From Microbacterium proteolyticum (GTDB taxonomy: Bacteria; Actinomycetota; Actinomycetes; Actinomycetales; Microbacteriaceae): a stretch of DNA of 64,000 nucleotides. The translations under genes and the position numbers were made by a program. Below, one piece after another: positions 1-9,110 of this stretch. Location of the stretch: NCBI RefSeq assembly GCF_029639405.1, contig NZ_CP121274.1:744001-808000 (forward strand). The letters are read 5' to 3'. Positions within the stretch are counted from its first letter, which is position 1. Every line of letters begins with the position of its first letter. The notes beneath the pieces were generated by a model. It did no database searches. It saw only the letters and a list, made by a program, of their open reading frames with translations, and was not told the DNA's origin.

Positions 1-56
1 GATCGCGTTTATCGACGGGGAGGGCGCCGAGAACCGCGGCGCCGACGTCCGCGCCG

Positions 57-92
57 CCCCAGCGAACGCGGCGCCCCAGCGAACGCGGCGCC
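57..92. repeat. 17-bp tandem direct repeat at left edge
   Basis: Two adjacent copies of CCCCAGCGAACGCGGCG lie just beyond the hemL stop codon. The first 103 bases otherwise show no recognisable gene. They may be the edge of a neighbouring gene cut by the window, but no frame could be identified. Confidence 0.6.
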
Positions 93-103
93 GGCAGCCC
101 CGC

Positions 104-1444
104 CTACTGCGCGAGGAGCGTCGGGTCCGCCGCACCGGCCGCGGCACGCGCGGCACCCGGCAGCACCTCGAGCACCCTCTCGAGCGCGACGTCGTCGTGC
201 GCGGCGGTGAGGAACCACGCCTCGAACACGCTCGGGGGCAGGGAGACTCCGGCATCCAGCATCGCGTGGAAGAAGGGGGCGTAGCGCCACGACTGCTGCG
301 TCAGCGCCGTGGCGTAGTCGAGCGGCGCCTCGGGGAGGAACGCGACGCCGAACAGGGAACCTGCACGCGGAACGGCGTGCACGACGCCCTCCGCGGTCAG
401 GGCGTCGTCGAGGGCATCGGCGATGCGGGATGCCGACGCGTCGACCGCGGCGTACACCTCGGGCGTCGCGAGCCGCAGCGTCGCCAGGCCCGCGGCGACC
501 GACAGCGGGTTCCCCGACAGCGTGCCCGCCTGGTACACCGGGCCGAGGGGCGCGAGCTGGTCCATGACGTCGGCGCGGCCGCCGAGGGCGGCGAGCGGCA
601 TCCCTCCGCCGACGACCTTGCCGAACGTGAGGATGTCGGGCAGGTACGTCTCGCCGTGCGACGCCTGCAGGCCCCAGAATCCGGCGGGGTGCACGCGGAA
701 TCCGGTGAGCACCTCGTCCATGATGAGCAGCGCGCCGTGGCTGTGCGCGATGTCGGCGAGGGCCGCGTTGAAGCCGGGCAGCGGCGGGACGACACCCATG
801 TTCGCGGATGCCGCCTCGACGATGATCGCGGCGATGTTCTCGCCGTGCACCGCGAACGCCTCGCGCACCGCGTCGAGGTCGTTGTAGGGCAGCACGAGCG
901 TCTGCGCGGCGATCGGCGCCGGCACACCGGCGGAGCCGGGGAGCGCGAGCGTCGCGACGCCCGACCCGGCGGCGGCCAGCAGCCCGTCGGAGTGCCCGTG
1001 GTAGTGGCCGGCGAACTTGATCAGCAGGTCGCGGCCGGTCGCGCCGCGCGCGAGACGGATTGCCGTCATGGTCGCCTCGGTGCCCGTCGACACGAGGCGC
1101 ACCTTCTCGACGGGCGCCAGATCCCCGACCCGCACGCGGTGGGCGATCAGGTCGGCGAGCTCCACCTCGGCGCCGGTCGGCGCGCCGAACGACAGACCCC
1201 TGGATGCCGCCGACTGCACGGCCCCGACCACTTCGGGGTGCGCGTGGCCGAGGAGGGCCGGGCCCCACGAGGCGACGAGGTCGACGTACTCGCGGCCCGT
1301 GGCATCCGTGATCCGGGCGCCCGCGGCGGACTGCACGAACCGCGGCGTCCCGCCGACGGATCCGTACGCCCGCACGGGCGAGTTCACGCCGCCCGGAATG
1401 ACGTCCTTCGCGCGCGCGAACCACTGGTCGTTGAGGTCTGTCAT
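104..1444 (-). CDS. hemL: glutamate-1-semialdehyde 2,1-aminomutase
   Basis: The 446-residue PLP enzyme converts glutamate-1-semialdehyde to 5-aminolevulinate, the second step of the C5 tetrapyrrole pathway. The class-III aminotransferase fold is clear. The PLP-binding Asp is at about D243 ([10 protein letters not shown]) and the Schiff-base Lys at about K276 ([15 protein letters not shown]). Length matches the family. The frame is open further upstream, but the chosen ATG has a GGGAGA ribosome site 9 nt before it and opens with MTDLNDQW; an in-frame ATG 9 nt upstream is the alternative (MDAM). It is the last gene of the leftward haem group, separated from hemB by 141 bp that contain a long inverted repeat, so it may have partly independent expression. 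Confidence 0.95.
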   Translation of the reverse strand: MTDLNDQWFARAKDVIPGGVNSPVRAYGSVGGTPRFVQSAAGARITDATGREYVDLVASWGPALLGHAHPEVVGAVQSAASRGLSFGAPTGAEVELADLIAHRVRVGDLAPVEKVRLVSTGTEATMTAIRLARGATGRDLLIKFAGHYHGHSDGLLAAAGSGVATLALPGSAGVPAPIAAQTLVLPYNDLDAVREAFAVHGENIAAIIVEAASANMGVVPPLPGFNAALADIAHSHGALLIMDEVLTGFRVHPAGFWGLQASHGETYLPDILTFGKVVGGGMPLAALGGRADVMDQLAPLGPVYQAGTLSGNPLSVAAGLATLRLATPEVYAAVDASASRIADALDDALTAEGVVHAVPRAGSLFGVAFLPEAPLDYATALTQQSWRYAPFFHAMLDAGVSLPPSVFEAWFLTAAHDDVALERVLEVLPGAARAAAGAADPTLLAQ

Positions 1445-1473
1445 GGCATCCATTCTCCCGTCCCTACGTGCGC

Positions 1474-1529
1474 GAGTCGCCAAGATTTGTCGCCAACAGG
1501 GCAGCCGAAGCGACAAAACTTGGCGACTC
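1474..1529. repeat. 20-bp inverted repeat between hemB and hemL
   Basis: Arms at 1474-1493 (GAGTCGCCAAGATTTGTCGC) and 1510-1529 (GCGACAAAACTTGGCGACTC) are complementary at 19 of 20 positions around a 16-nt spacer, with weaker pairing beyond. In RNA this would form a long hairpin downstream of hemB. There is no obvious U-tract, so a terminator or attenuator role is only inferred. Confidence 0.7.
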
Positions 1530-1585
1530 ACGCCCACGCGCGGGACCGCGCGGGCGCACGGCAACCACGCGCCGGAAGGTCAGAC

Positions 1586-2569
1586 CTACAGGTCGGCGCG
1601 CAGCCAGTGCGCGGCCTCGAGGGCCCAGTACGTCAGGATCGCATCGGCGCCGGCGCGGCGGATGCCGAGCAGGCTCTCGAGCACGGCTCCGCGGCGGTCG
1701 ATCCAACCGTGGGCCGCGGCGGCCTCGACCATCGCGTACTCGCCCGACACCTGGTACGCCCACACCGGCACATCGACGGCCACGCGGACGTCGGCGAGCA
1801 CGTCGAGGTACGGCAGCGCCGGCTTGACCATCACGACGTCGGCGCCCTCCTCGACGTCGAGCAGCGCTTCGCGCACGCCCTCGCGTCCGTTGCCGGGGTC
1901 GAGCTGGTACGAGCGGCGGTCGCCCTTCAGCTGCGAGTCCACGGCCTCGCGGAACGGACCGTAGAACGCCCCCGCGTACTTCGCGGAGTACGCCAGGATC
2001 AGCGTGTCGGTGAAACCCTCGGCATCCAGCGCCTGACGCACCGCGCCGACCTGGCCGTCCATCATCCCGGAGAGGCCCAGCATCGCCGACCCCGCCCGCG
2101 CCTGCGCGAGTCCCATCGCGGTGTACCGCTCGAGGGTCGCGTCGTTGTCGACGGAGCCGTCGGCGCTCAGCACGCCGCAGTGCCCGTGGTCGGTGAACTC
2201 GTCGAGGCACAGGTCGGTCTTCACGACCAGGGCGTCGCCGACCTCGGAGATCACCGTCTCGGTCGCGACGTTCAGGATGCCGTTCGGGTCGTCGGCGCCG
2301 GAACCGACCGCGTCGCGGTGCTCGGGGACGCCGAAGAGCATGACACCGCCGATGCGAGCAGCCGCGGCCTCGGCGACGACCCGCCGCAGCGAGTCGAGCG
2401 AGTGCTGCACGACGCCCGGCATCGAACCGATGGGAACCTGCTCGCTGATGCCCTCGCGGACGAACAGCGGCAGAACCAGCTGCGACGGCACGAGATGCGT
2501 CTCGCGGGCGAGGCGTCGGATGGCGGGGGTGCGGCGCAGGCGCCGCGGGCGGTACTCGGGGAAGCTCAT
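1586..2569 (-). CDS. hemB: delta-aminolevulinic acid dehydratase (porphobilinogen synthase)
   Basis: The enzyme condenses two 5-aminolevulinate molecules to porphobilinogen. It has 327 residues, normal for the family. The two catalytic lysines are visible near K197 (AYSAKYAGAFYGPFR) and K249 (VVMVKPALPYLDVL). The metal site reads DLCLDEFTDHGHCG around residue 120, with two of the three classical zinc cysteines and Asp in place of one, so metal use may be mixed. The ATG overlaps the hemD stop by four bases (ATGA), showing translational coupling in the chdC-hemC-hemD-hemB operon. Confidence 0.96.
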   Translation of the reverse strand: MSFPEYRPRRLRRTPAIRRLARETHLVPSQLVLPLFVREGISEQVPIGSMPGVVQHSLDSLRRVVAEAAAARIGGVMLFGVPEHRDAVGSGADDPNGILNVATETVISEVGDALVVKTDLCLDEFTDHGHCGVLSADGSVDNDATLERYTAMGLAQARAGSAMLGLSGMMDGQVGAVRQALDAEGFTDTLILAYSAKYAGAFYGPFREAVDSQLKGDRRSYQLDPGNGREGVREALLDVEEGADVVMVKPALPYLDVLADVRVAVDVPVWAYQVSGEYAMVEAAAAHGWIDRRGAVLESLLGIRRAGADAILTYWALEAAHWLRADL

Positions 2570-3369
2570 GCGGGGGTCTCGGACTCCGGGGGGAGGGTGA
2601 AGCGGGCGACGGCGTCGATCAGGGAGTCGACGGTCTGCCGTTCGGCGACGACGTCGACGGTGAGTCCCGCACGCTTGGCATCCTTCGCGGTGCGCGGACC
2701 GATCGCGGCGATGACGGTGGATGCCGGGATCTCGGGGAACTGCTCCACGACCTGTTCGGCGACCGAACCGCTCGTGATGAGGATGGCGTTGATGCGACCG
2801 GAGTGGACGTCGGTGGCGATCTTCTCGGTGACCGGAACGCCGACGGTGCGATACGCCACGACGCTGCGCACGTGGTGCCCCGCCTCGATGAGCAGCCGGG
2901 TCAGCACGGGCTTGGCGATCTCGCTGCGCAGGGTGAGGACGCTGCGCGGCTCGGACTCGAGGTCGATCATCTGCTCCGCCATGCCCTGCGCGGAGTTGTC
3001 GCGCTCGGGCACGAGGTCGACGCGGTAGCCGACGGCCTGCATCGCCGCCGCCGTGGTCTCACCGACGGCGGCGACCTTCGTCGTCGCCGGGATCACGGCA
3101 CGGTAGGCATAGAGCACGTCGACGGTGGTCGCACTCGTGAGGGTGAGCCAGTCGAACGCGCCGGCGGCGAGGTCGGCGAGCGCCTGCTCGAGGGTCGCCT
3201 GGTCATTCGTGGGGGCGAAGTTGATCAGCGGCGCGATGACCGGGACGGCCCCGCGCTGACGAAGGCTCGCGGCGACACCGTCGCCCCACGGGCCGCCGCG
3301 GGGCACGAGGACGCGCCGGCCGGCGAGCGGCTTCTCTGGGGTCGGCGTGTGCCGATGGCCTTCATTCAT
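2566..3369 (-). CDS. hemD: uroporphyrinogen-III synthase
   Basis: This enzyme cyclises hydroxymethylbilane with D-ring inversion to uroporphyrinogen III. The 267-residue protein has the usual two-lobe pattern: an early VLVPRGGPWG block, then LTSATTVDVL, VAAVGETTAAAM and, near the C-terminus, ITSGSVAEQVVEQF and IAAIGPRTAKDA. Sequence conservation in this family is low, so the call leans partly on position between hemC and hemB. The ATG chosen (MNEGHRH) overlaps the hemC stop by four bases; longer upstream extension in this frame lies inside hemC and is not convincing. Confidence 0.9.
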   Translation of the reverse strand: MNEGHRHTPTPEKPLAGRRVLVPRGGPWGDGVAASLRQRGAVPVIAPLINFAPTNDQATLEQALADLAAGAFDWLTLTSATTVDVLYAYRAVIPATTKVAAVGETTAAAMQAVGYRVDLVPERDNSAQGMAEQMIDLESEPRSVLTLRSEIAKPVLTRLLIEAGHHVRSVVAYRTVGVPVTEKIATDVHSGRINAILITSGSVAEQVVEQFPEIPASTVIAAIGPRTAKDAKRAGLTVDVVAERQTVDSLIDAVARFTLPPESETPA

Positions 3370-4364
3370 GTGGTCGACTCTCGTGGTACCAGGTCGGCCG
3401 CCCCGCGTTCGAGCAACCGACGCGCGGCTTCTTGGCCCGCACGCGTCGCACGCGCGATGGGTCCCCCGTCGTCGGCAGCATTCGCACCGTTGCCACTGCC
3501 AGGTTCCCCACCATACCCCGGCTCCACGCGCACGGTCCGATCGATACCGATCCGATGCGAGCCGTCGAGCGCGTACACGATGGCCCGGAGGCGCAGGTCG
3601 CCGCCGTGGAGGGCGGCGTGCGTGGCGACGGGGGCGTGGCATCCGGCATCCAGGACGGAGAGGACCGTGCGCTCCGCCGTGATCGCGACGCGGGTGTCGA
3701 CGTCGTCGAGCGTGACGAGGGCCGCGAGGATCGCGGGGTCGATGTCGGCGCGCGTCTCGATCGCGAGCGACCCCTGACCCGGGGCCGTGGGCCACTCCGC
3801 CAGTCCCAGGTATTCGGCCTCGAGGCCCCCCAGGTCGCCGCCGAGGCGCGAGATGCCCGCGGCGGCGAGGATCACGGCATCCAGGTCTCCGTCGCGGACG
3901 CGCGCGAGACGCGAGTCGACGTTGCCCCGGATGTCGCGGACGTCCAGGCCCGGGTTCTTCCGCAGGGCCTGGGCGATGCGACGCGGCGACCCGGTGCCGA
4001 CGCGCGCCCCGGCGGGGAGGGCCGAGAGGGCGGTGCCGTCGCGCGTGACGACGACGTCGCGGGCGTCCTCGCGGGACGGCGTCGCGGCGATCACGAGACC
4101 GTCGGGCTGCACCGTGGGCAGGTCCTTGAGCGAATGCACGAGGAAGTCGCAGCGGTCGGCCGCCAGCGCCTCGCGCAGACCGTTGGCGAACACGCCGCGA
4201 CCGCCGAGCTGCGACAGCGACGCGCGGTTGACATCGCCCTCGGACACGATCGGCACGAGCTCGACCGGACGACCGGATGCCGCGGCCACCGCATCGGCGA
4301 CCATCTGCGACTGCGCCATCGCCAGCGCGCTGCGCCGCGTGCCCAGGCGCAGGGCGGCGCTCAC
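3366..4364 (-). CDS. hemC: porphobilinogen deaminase (hydroxymethylbilane synthase)
   Basis: The enzyme polymerises four porphobilinogens into hydroxymethylbilane on a covalent dipyrromethane cofactor. With a GTG start overlapping the chdC stop (GTGA), the protein has 332 residues. The LRLGTRRSALAMAQS N-terminus, the catalytic Asp in HSLKDLP (about D81), GTGSPRR, and the cofactor cysteine in VLDAGCHAPV (about C242) are all present. A short Gly/Asn-rich insertion (EPGYGGEPGSGNG) sits near the C-terminus. Four-base overlaps on both sides place it within one operon. Confidence 0.96.
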   Translation of the reverse strand: MSAALRLGTRRSALAMAQSQMVADAVAAASGRPVELVPIVSEGDVNRASLSQLGGRGVFANGLREALAADRCDFLVHSLKDLPTVQPDGLVIAATPSREDARDVVVTRDGTALSALPAGARVGTGSPRRIAQALRKNPGLDVRDIRGNVDSRLARVRDGDLDAVILAAAGISRLGGDLGGLEAEYLGLAEWPTAPGQGSLAIETRADIDPAILAALVTLDDVDTRVAITAERTVLSVLDAGCHAPVATHAALHGGDLRLRAIVYALDGSHRIGIDRTVRVEPGYGGEPGSGNGANAADDGGPIARATRAGQEAARRLLERGAADLVPRESTT

Positions 4365-5032
4365 TGGAGGATCTCGGGGATCTCGTCGAGGGTGACGAGA
4401 CGCCCGGTGTAGAAGGGCACCTCTTCGCGGACGTGGCGACGCGCCTCGGTGTAGCGGAGGTCGCGCATCATGTCGACGAGGTCGGTGAGGTCGTCCGCCT
4501 CCATCGGGAGCAGCCACTCGTAGTCGCCCAGAGCGAAGGATGCCACGGTGTTGGCGATCACGCCCTTGTACGCGGAGCCCTTCTTGCCGTGCTCGATGAG
4601 CATCTCGCGGCGCTCGGCCTCGGGCAGCAGGTACCACTCGTAGCTGCGGACGAACGGGTACAGGCAGAGCCAGTCCTTGGCGTCGATGCCGCGGAGGAAG
4701 CCGGGCACGTGCGACCGGTTGAACTCGGCATCCCGGTGCACGCCCATGGCGTTCCACGTCGGGAGCAGGTTCTTCAGCAGCTCGGTGCGGCGCAGGCGCC
4801 GCAGGTCGCGCTGCAGGGCCTGGGGGTCGGCGCCGTGCAGCCAGACCATGAGGTCGGCGTCGGCGCGCAGTCCGCTGACGTCGTAGAACCCGCGGACGGT
4901 CACGCCGTCCGCCTCGATCAGATCGACGAGGTCGGAGAGCTCGGTGGCATCGGCCTCGGTGACGGGGTTCTCGGGGTCGCGGCGGAGGACCGCCCACAGG
5001 GTGTAGATGGAGGAGGAGTCATCGTGGGCCAT
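4361..5032 (-). CDS. chdC: coproheme decarboxylase (HemQ)
   Basis: ChdC carries out the last step of the coproporphyrin-dependent haem pathway, H2O2-dependent decarboxylation of coproheme to haem b. The 223-residue protein has the chlorite-dismutase-like fold signature, the YPFVRSYEWY block that carries the catalytic tyrosine in this family, and a later ARRHVREEVPFYTG segment holding the likely axial histidine. It heads the leftward chdC-hemC-hemD-hemB operon. No proper Shine-Dalgarno lies at a workable distance from the ATG, while GAGACT, a plausible -10, sits 6 nt before it, so the mRNA may be leaderless. Presence of ChdC implies the actinobacterial route through coproporphyrin. Confidence 0.95.
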   Translation of the reverse strand: MAHDDSSSIYTLWAVLRRDPENPVTEADATELSDLVDLIEADGVTVRGFYDVSGLRADADLMVWLHGADPQALQRDLRRLRRTELLKNLLPTWNAMGVHRDAEFNRSHVPGFLRGIDAKDWLCLYPFVRSYEWYLLPEAERREMLIEHGKKGSAYKGVIANTVASFALGDYEWLLPMEADDLTDLVDMMRDLRYTEARRHVREEVPFYTGRLVTLDEIPEILQ

Positions 5033-5038
5033 GCGTCA

Positions 5039-5044
5039 AGTCTC
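5039..5044 (-). promoter_or_regulatory. possible -10 element for a leaderless chdC transcript
   Basis: GAGACT read on the minus strand ends 6 nt before the chdC ATG. The spacing matches several other starts in this window (hemA, purU, 11020). Inference from spacing only. Confidence 0.4.
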
Positions 5045-5127
5045 GTCCTCCCGGCGCGCCCCTCCAAACCGGTTGACTCGCCGCCGAATCACCCGCGGTG
5101 TCCGGGCGGCGTCCGGGCGGCGTGGGT

Positions 5128-5200
5128 CGAACGCACACGTTCGGGTCGAACGCGTACGTTCTGAACGACCGCAACGTGTGCGCTCGCGCGGAACGTACGC
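5128..5200. promoter_or_regulatory. tandem dyads and interleaved inverted arms upstream of chdC
   Basis: Two dyads, GAACGCACACGTTC and GAACGCGTACGTTC, lie 20 bp apart, about two helical turns, roughly 100-130 bp upstream of chdC. Their cores are repeated inverted further along: CGCACACGTT (5132-5141) pairs with AACGTGTGCG (5173-5182), and GCGTACGTTC (5152-5161) with GAACGTACGC (5191-5200). They could be an operator pair for the haem operon or an RNA structure. Which one is not decidable from sequence alone. Confidence 0.5.
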
Positions 5201-5269
5201 TCTCGGCGCCACGCAGCGCCGGCCGTCCGGAGGGATGCCGGGACGGCGACGCCGCGACGGACGTGGAGG

Positions 5270-5548
5270 TCAGCGCGTGTAGGCGCGGACCAGGGCCCAC
5301 ACCGTGAGCCCCACGACGGCGGCGACACCGGCGACCGCGGCGGCCGCCGCAGCGGGGTTGCGCCGCGCGGACTCTCGCACTTCGGCGACGCGCACGTCGA
5401 CGGCGTCGCTCAGCCGACGCGGGACGTTGGCCTTGACCTCGATCGCGGCCAGCGCCGCCTTCAGCTCGGCGCGGGCCTGCTCGACGGGATCGGCGATGCC
5501 GAGCGGCACGGCGGTCTTCGGCACGGGAACGGGACGATCAATACTCAT
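5270..5548 (-). CDS. DUF3618-like small membrane protein
   Basis: A 92-residue protein with a charged, Ala/Glu-rich N-terminal half (DPVEQARAELKAALAAIEVK) and one C-terminal transmembrane segment (about residues 66-86, AAAAVAGVAAVVGLTVWALV). This matches the DUF3618 type common in actinobacteria. It overlaps the end of the preceding holin-family gene by 11 bp and is the last of three small envelope genes lying between hemY and chdC. Function is unknown; membrane association is inferred. Confidence 0.75.
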   Translation of the reverse strand: MSIDRPVPVPKTAVPLGIADPVEQARAELKAALAAIEVKANVPRRLSDAVDVRVAEVRESARRNPAAAAAAVAGVAAVVGLTVWALVRAYTR

Positions 5549-5948
5549 CGCCGGCCTCCTTCACGATGCGGACGTCCTGGGCGATGGCCTGTCCGGGGTT
5601 CTCGCGGCTCGAGAGCTTCTTGAAACGCAGGTAGCCCAGCAGCGCCAGGATCGCGGTGATCACGATCATGACCCCGAAGACGACCAGCGCCGACAGCCAC
5701 ACGGGCCACCACGACGACAGCCCGGCGATGACGAACGCGAAGAACACCGGGACGGCCCAGAAGACGACGATCAGGGCGCCGACGAACCAGCCCGCGCCGA
5801 TTCCGGCATCCTTGGCGGTCTTCGCCGCCCACGCCTTCGCCCCGTTGATCTCGGCGATGACGAGGTTGCGGACGAGCTCGGGGATGTCACCCAGGAGGGT
5901 GAACAGGCTGTCATCGGCGCGGTCACGGAAACCGCGGGGAGTGGTCAT
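5538..5948 (-). CDS. phage-holin-superfamily / DUF1469 membrane protein
   Basis: A 136-residue protein with an amphipathic N-terminal region and two strong transmembrane helices (about residues 50-75 and 81-106) followed by a charged tail. This is the usual layout of the DUF1469 or actinobacterial phage-holin-superfamily proteins, which are chromosomal and not evidence of prophage. It lies 3 bp after the YtxH-like gene and overlaps the DUF3618-like gene, making a tight three-gene unit. Function is unknown. Confidence 0.8.
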   Translation of the reverse strand: MTTPRGFRDRADDSLFTLLGDIPELVRNLVIAEINGAKAWAAKTAKDAGIGAGWFVGALIVVFWAVPVFFAFVIAGLSSWWPVWLSALVVFGVMIVITAILALLGYLRFKKLSSRENPGQAIAQDVRIVKEAGDEY

Positions 5949-5951
5949 GCG

Positions 5952-6353
5952 TCAGCTCTCCGACGACGTGGAGCTGCTCTTGTTCGCCTTGGCCCGCGCG
6001 GTGGCGCGCTTCTCGGCGTGCTCGGCGTCATCGACGGAATCCTCGACGGCGTCGGCGACCTCGTGCGCCGAGGTCTTCGCAGCACGGCCGGCACGCTCGG
6101 CGCGCTCGGAGACCGTGCCCGACTGCGATGCGGCGCCGGTGACCGACTTCGCGCCCTTCCACACCACGCCGGGTACGGACTTCAGGGCGGACACACCGAA
6201 CGCCTTCACCTTCTCGACCTGCCCCTGGACGACGGGCTGGTCCCAGACCTTCTCGGCCTGCGCCTTGATCTGCTCGTACCGTTCGCGGCCCGCGCGTGCT
6301 CCGAGCACGTAGCCCGCCACGAGTCCGACGACGAGTGCTGCTTTGCCCCTCAT
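5952..6353 (-). CDS. YtxH-like membrane-anchored hypothetical protein
   Basis: A 133-residue protein with one N-terminal hydrophobic segment (KAALVVGLVAGYVLGARAG) followed by a long, charged, Ala/Lys/Ser-rich helical tail, like YtxH-family proteins. A GAGGAGA ribosome site precedes the ATG. It is the first gene of the three-gene envelope unit inserted between hemY and chdC. No catalytic motif is visible. Role unknown. Confidence 0.75.
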   Translation of the reverse strand: MRGKAALVVGLVAGYVLGARAGRERYEQIKAQAEKVWDQPVVQGQVEKVKAFGVSALKSVPGVVWKGAKSVTGAASQSGTVSERAERAGRAAKTSAHEVADAVEDSVDDAEHAEKRATARAKANKSSSTSSES

Positions 6354-6470
6354 GGGGTCTCCTCACGCTCGATCAGTGCTGGTCGGATCTCACGATAGCG
6401 ATGTATTCCTGTTCCGGCATCCACCCTTGACAGGATCGCGCTCGGCGCCGACGATCCCGGTCCGAACGGT

Positions 6471-7976
6471 TCACCCGCGACGCCACAGGGCGGCGCTGCG
6501 CACCCGGTCGGCCTCGGCCCGGGCGTCCGGAATCACCTGCGCCAGCCCTGTTCCCGACAACCATGCGCCCGTGGCCCCGAGCCCCGGAACGGCGTGGACC
6601 GCGGCGCGCGCGGCGGCGGTCTGCGCGGCGCGTCCGATCGCGGCTCCGGGCTGGGACTGCACGTAGCGCACGCGGTGGGCGGCGCGCAGCGCGGACGGGG
6701 CGAGCACGACCCCGAGCAGAGTCGCCGCTTCCGACAGCGCGAGGGCCGCCGCGGCACCGTCGTCGAGCGTCGCCGTCGCGGGCTCTTCACCCTGGGCTCC
6801 GAAAGAGACCCGGATGACATGGATGCCGGGCTCGGTGGCATCCCGGACCCAATCCCACTTGGCGGTCGAGTGCGTCAGCGCCTTCGCGACGTGGCTGCCG
6901 GGGACGGTCAGGACTCCGGTCCCGCGCGGCGCGGCGTCCAGGGCAGGCGCGTGCACGACGAGCGTCACGACCTCGACGACGGGCGCGATCGGGTCGGTCG
7001 GGTCGAGGTTCGGGACCACCGGAACGAGCAGTTCGCGGGCCGCCCCCTCGGGCAGGGCCACGATGACGGCGTCCGCGTGGAGGCCGTCGCCGTCGGTGCG
7101 GACGTCCCAGCCGTTCCCCTCGCGGGAGAGGCCTTCGACCAAGACACCGGTGCGCAGTTCCGCACCGAGGTCGCCGAGACGCGCGACGAGCGCGTCGACG
7201 AGCCGCGACATCCCGCCGACGATGCCCTCGACCGCGCCGCCGGGCGCCGGGGTGCGGGGAGCGGCACCGGAGACGACCGGGACATCGGATGCCGGAGCGT
7301 CCGCCGGTGCGGGGGTCGCGCGCGACGCGCGCAGTTCCGCGACGGCACCGCTCAGCGAACCCGTCCGCGTCAGCGCGGCGTTCAAGCCCGGTGCGGCGAG
7401 ATCGACGTCGATGTCGTCCGGTCGGGCGGAGTAGACGCCGCTCGTGACGGGTGCGACGAGCCGGTCGAGCACCCGCGCACCCATGCGCGAGCGCACCAGG
7501 GCGCCGAGGCTGTGCTGGTGGCCGATCGTCAGCGGCGGCCGGAGCCGGTCGACGTACGCCCGCCAGGCACCCGCCCAGCCGATGACCCGCCGCACGTCCG
7601 GAGCCCACGGATTGTCCGGGATGCCGAGCACCCCGCCCTTCGGCAACGGGGCGGCCCCGATGCCGGGCACGCCCGCCACCCACGCTCCCGCGGCGTTCGG
7701 GGCCACGACCTGGTCGGCGAGGCCGAGTTCTGCGAGCAGCCCGCGGACGATCCCGCCCCGCGTCGCGAAGCTCTCCGCGCCGACGTCGAGCGTGAGCCCG
7801 CCGACCTCCGCGGAGCGCACGACGCCCCCGAAGGCGTCCGAGGCTTCGAGCACGGTCACTCGGATGCCGACCTTGGCGCACTCCAGAGCCGCGACGAGCC
7901 CCGAGACGCCGCCGCCGACGACGACGACACGGCTCTCGTGCGCGTGCTCGGCGAGGCGTTCGAGCGGATCGCTCAT
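6471..7976 (-). CDS. hemY: coproporphyrinogen III / protoporphyrinogen oxidase (CgoX, HemY type)
   Basis: FAD enzyme of 501 residues. In organisms with ChdC this family oxidises coproporphyrinogen III to coproporphyrin III. The dinucleotide-binding motif [20 protein letters not shown] is at residues 19-38, followed by the EASDAFGG loop that binds ribose, and a C-terminal FAD block ([15 protein letters not shown]). The ATG overlaps the hemE stop by four bases, so hemE-hemY are coupled. Substrate is inferred from the chdC context; the name hemY is kept because the sequence alone does not separate CgoX from PgoX. Confidence 0.93.
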   Translation of the reverse strand: MSDPLERLAEHAHESRVVVVGGGVSGLVAALECAKVGIRVTVLEASDAFGGVVRSAEVGGLTLDVGAESFATRGGIVRGLLAELGLADQVVAPNAAGAWVAGVPGIGAAPLPKGGVLGIPDNPWAPDVRRVIGWAGAWRAYVDRLRPPLTIGHQHSLGALVRSRMGARVLDRLVAPVTSGVYSARPDDIDVDLAAPGLNAALTRTGSLSGAVAELRASRATPAPADAPASDVPVVSGAAPRTPAPGGAVEGIVGGMSRLVDALVARLGDLGAELRTGVLVEGLSREGNGWDVRTDGDGLHADAVIVALPEGAARELLVPVVPNLDPTDPIAPVVEVVTLVVHAPALDAAPRGTGVLTVPGSHVAKALTHSTAKWDWVRDATEPGIHVIRVSFGAQGEEPATATLDDGAAAALALSEAATLLGVVLAPSALRAAHRVRYVQSQPGAAIGRAAQTAAARAAVHAVPGLGATGAWLSGTGLAQVIPDARAEADRVRSAALWRRG

Positions 7977-9010
7977 TCCGTCTCCCCGTGCGCGCGGGCG
8001 ACGATGCGCGTGAGAACCGTCGGGTCGGTGTCGGGCGGCACTCCGTGGCCGAGGTTCAGCACGTGGGCGCGCGCGGCGCGTCCGCGGGAGAGCACGTCGT
8101 CGACGTGCGCGGCGAGCACCGGCCAGGGCGCGCCGAGGAGGGCCGGGTCAATGTTCCCCTGCAGCGTGGTGTCGGGGCCGACGATCGCGGCCGCTTCGTC
8201 CAGCGGCATCCGCCAGTCCACGCCGACCGCGTCGGCGATGCCACCGAGGCGCATGTCGGCGAGGAACGGGCCGGTACCGACACCGAAGTGGATGCGAGGG
8301 ACGTCGATGCCCTCGAGGGCCGTCCGCGAGTGGGGGGCGACGTACTCCAGGAACGCCGCGCGCGAGAGCGAACCGGCCCACGAGTCGAAGAGCTGCACGG
8401 CCTGCGCGCCCCCGTCGATCTGCGCGGCGAGGAAAGCCCGCGACACCTCGGCGAGCCAGCCCGCGAGGCGGTGCCACGACTCGGGGTCGGCGTGCATCAT
8501 TCCGCGGGCCCGGAGGTGCTCCTTCGACGGACCGCCCTCGACGAGGTAGGCGGCGAGGGTGAACGGGGCCCCGGCGAAGCCGATCAGCGGCACCGCGTCG
8601 TCGAGTTCCGCGGTGACCAGCCGCACGGCCTCGCGGATCGGCTCGGCGGCGGCGGCCACCTCGGCGGGATCGATCGAGGTGACCCGCGCGACGTCGTCGG
8701 CGGTGCGCACCGGCTCGGCGAACACCGGGCCGCGGCCCGGCTCGATCTCGACCGCGACCCCGGCGAGCCGCAGCGGCACGACGATGTCGCTGAAGAAGAT
8801 CGCGGCATCCACGCCGTGTCGACGGATGGGCTGCAGCGTGACCTCGGCGGCCAGGTCGGGCGTGAGGCACGCGTCGAGCATGCGGGTGCCCACGCGCAGT
8901 TCGCGGTACTCCGGCAGCGAGCGCCCCGCCTGCCGCATGAACCACACCGGCTGCCGCTCGGGGCGGTCGCCACGGAGGGCGCGGAGAAGGGGAGCGTCGG
9001 GAGAGGCCAT
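7973..9010 (-). CDS. hemE: uroporphyrinogen decarboxylase
   Basis: The enzyme removes four acetate carboxyls from uroporphyrinogen III to give coproporphyrinogen III. The 345-residue protein shows the substrate-binding [16 protein letters not shown] motif near the N-terminus, the FFSDI aspartate block, the [17 protein letters not shown] segment and the C-terminal [13 protein letters not shown]. The ATG at MASPDAP has GGGAGG 9 nt upstream, the same layout (GGGAGR-N9-ATG) as at hemL; an earlier in-frame ATG (MDAM) is less well placed. It is divergent from hemA, sharing a 100-bp promoter gap. Confidence 0.96.
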   Translation of the reverse strand: MASPDAPLLRALRGDRPERQPVWFMRQAGRSLPEYRELRVGTRMLDACLTPDLAAEVTLQPIRRHGVDAAIFFSDIVVPLRLAGVAVEIEPGRGPVFAEPVRTADDVARVTSIDPAEVAAAAEPIREAVRLVTAELDDAVPLIGFAGAPFTLAAYLVEGGPSKEHLRARGMMHADPESWHRLAGWLAEVSRAFLAAQIDGGAQAVQLFDSWAGSLSRAAFLEYVAPHSRTALEGIDVPRIHFGVGTGPFLADMRLGGIADAVGVDWRMPLDEAAAIVGPDTTLQGNIDPALLGAPWPVLAAHVDDVLSRGRAARAHVLNLGHGVPPDTDPTVLTRIVARAHGETE

Positions 9011-9098
9011 GGCATCCATCCTCCCATTCGCCTTCTGAGAGAGAGGGGGATGCCTCGACATCGAGAGGCGACTCGGAATACTCGGAGAGGGTCGGGCG

Positions 9099-9104
9099 TA
9101 GAAT
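9099..9104 (+). promoter_or_regulatory. -10 element TAGAAT, leaderless hemA
   Basis: TAGAAT ends 6 nt before the hemA GTG. Transcription would then begin at or next to the start codon. A dyad (GCCTCGA, 2 nt, TCGAGAGGC) at 9052-9069 sits in the -35 to -50 area and could bind a regulator. No convincing -35 was seen. Confidence 0.55.
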
Positions 9105-9110
9105 CTCTTC

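Noticed and set aside
197..3028. 943-codon open frame on the plus strand across hemL-hemB-hemD
   Set aside because: It is a shadow of three well-supported genes, with Arg/His-rich composition typical of antisense high-GC frames.
5128..5164. GAAC...GTTC dyads as LexA/SOS boxes
   Set aside because: The actinobacterial SOS box has 4 nt between GAAC and GTTC; both sites here have 6, and the gene downstream is a haem enzyme.
5538..5948. Holin-superfamily protein as evidence of a prophage
   Set aside because: No other phage gene is near, and this family is a normal chromosomal envelope protein in actinobacteria.
6427..6432. TTGACA as a -35 promoter element on the plus strand
   Set aside because: No -10 at the right distance, and transcription would run against hemY.
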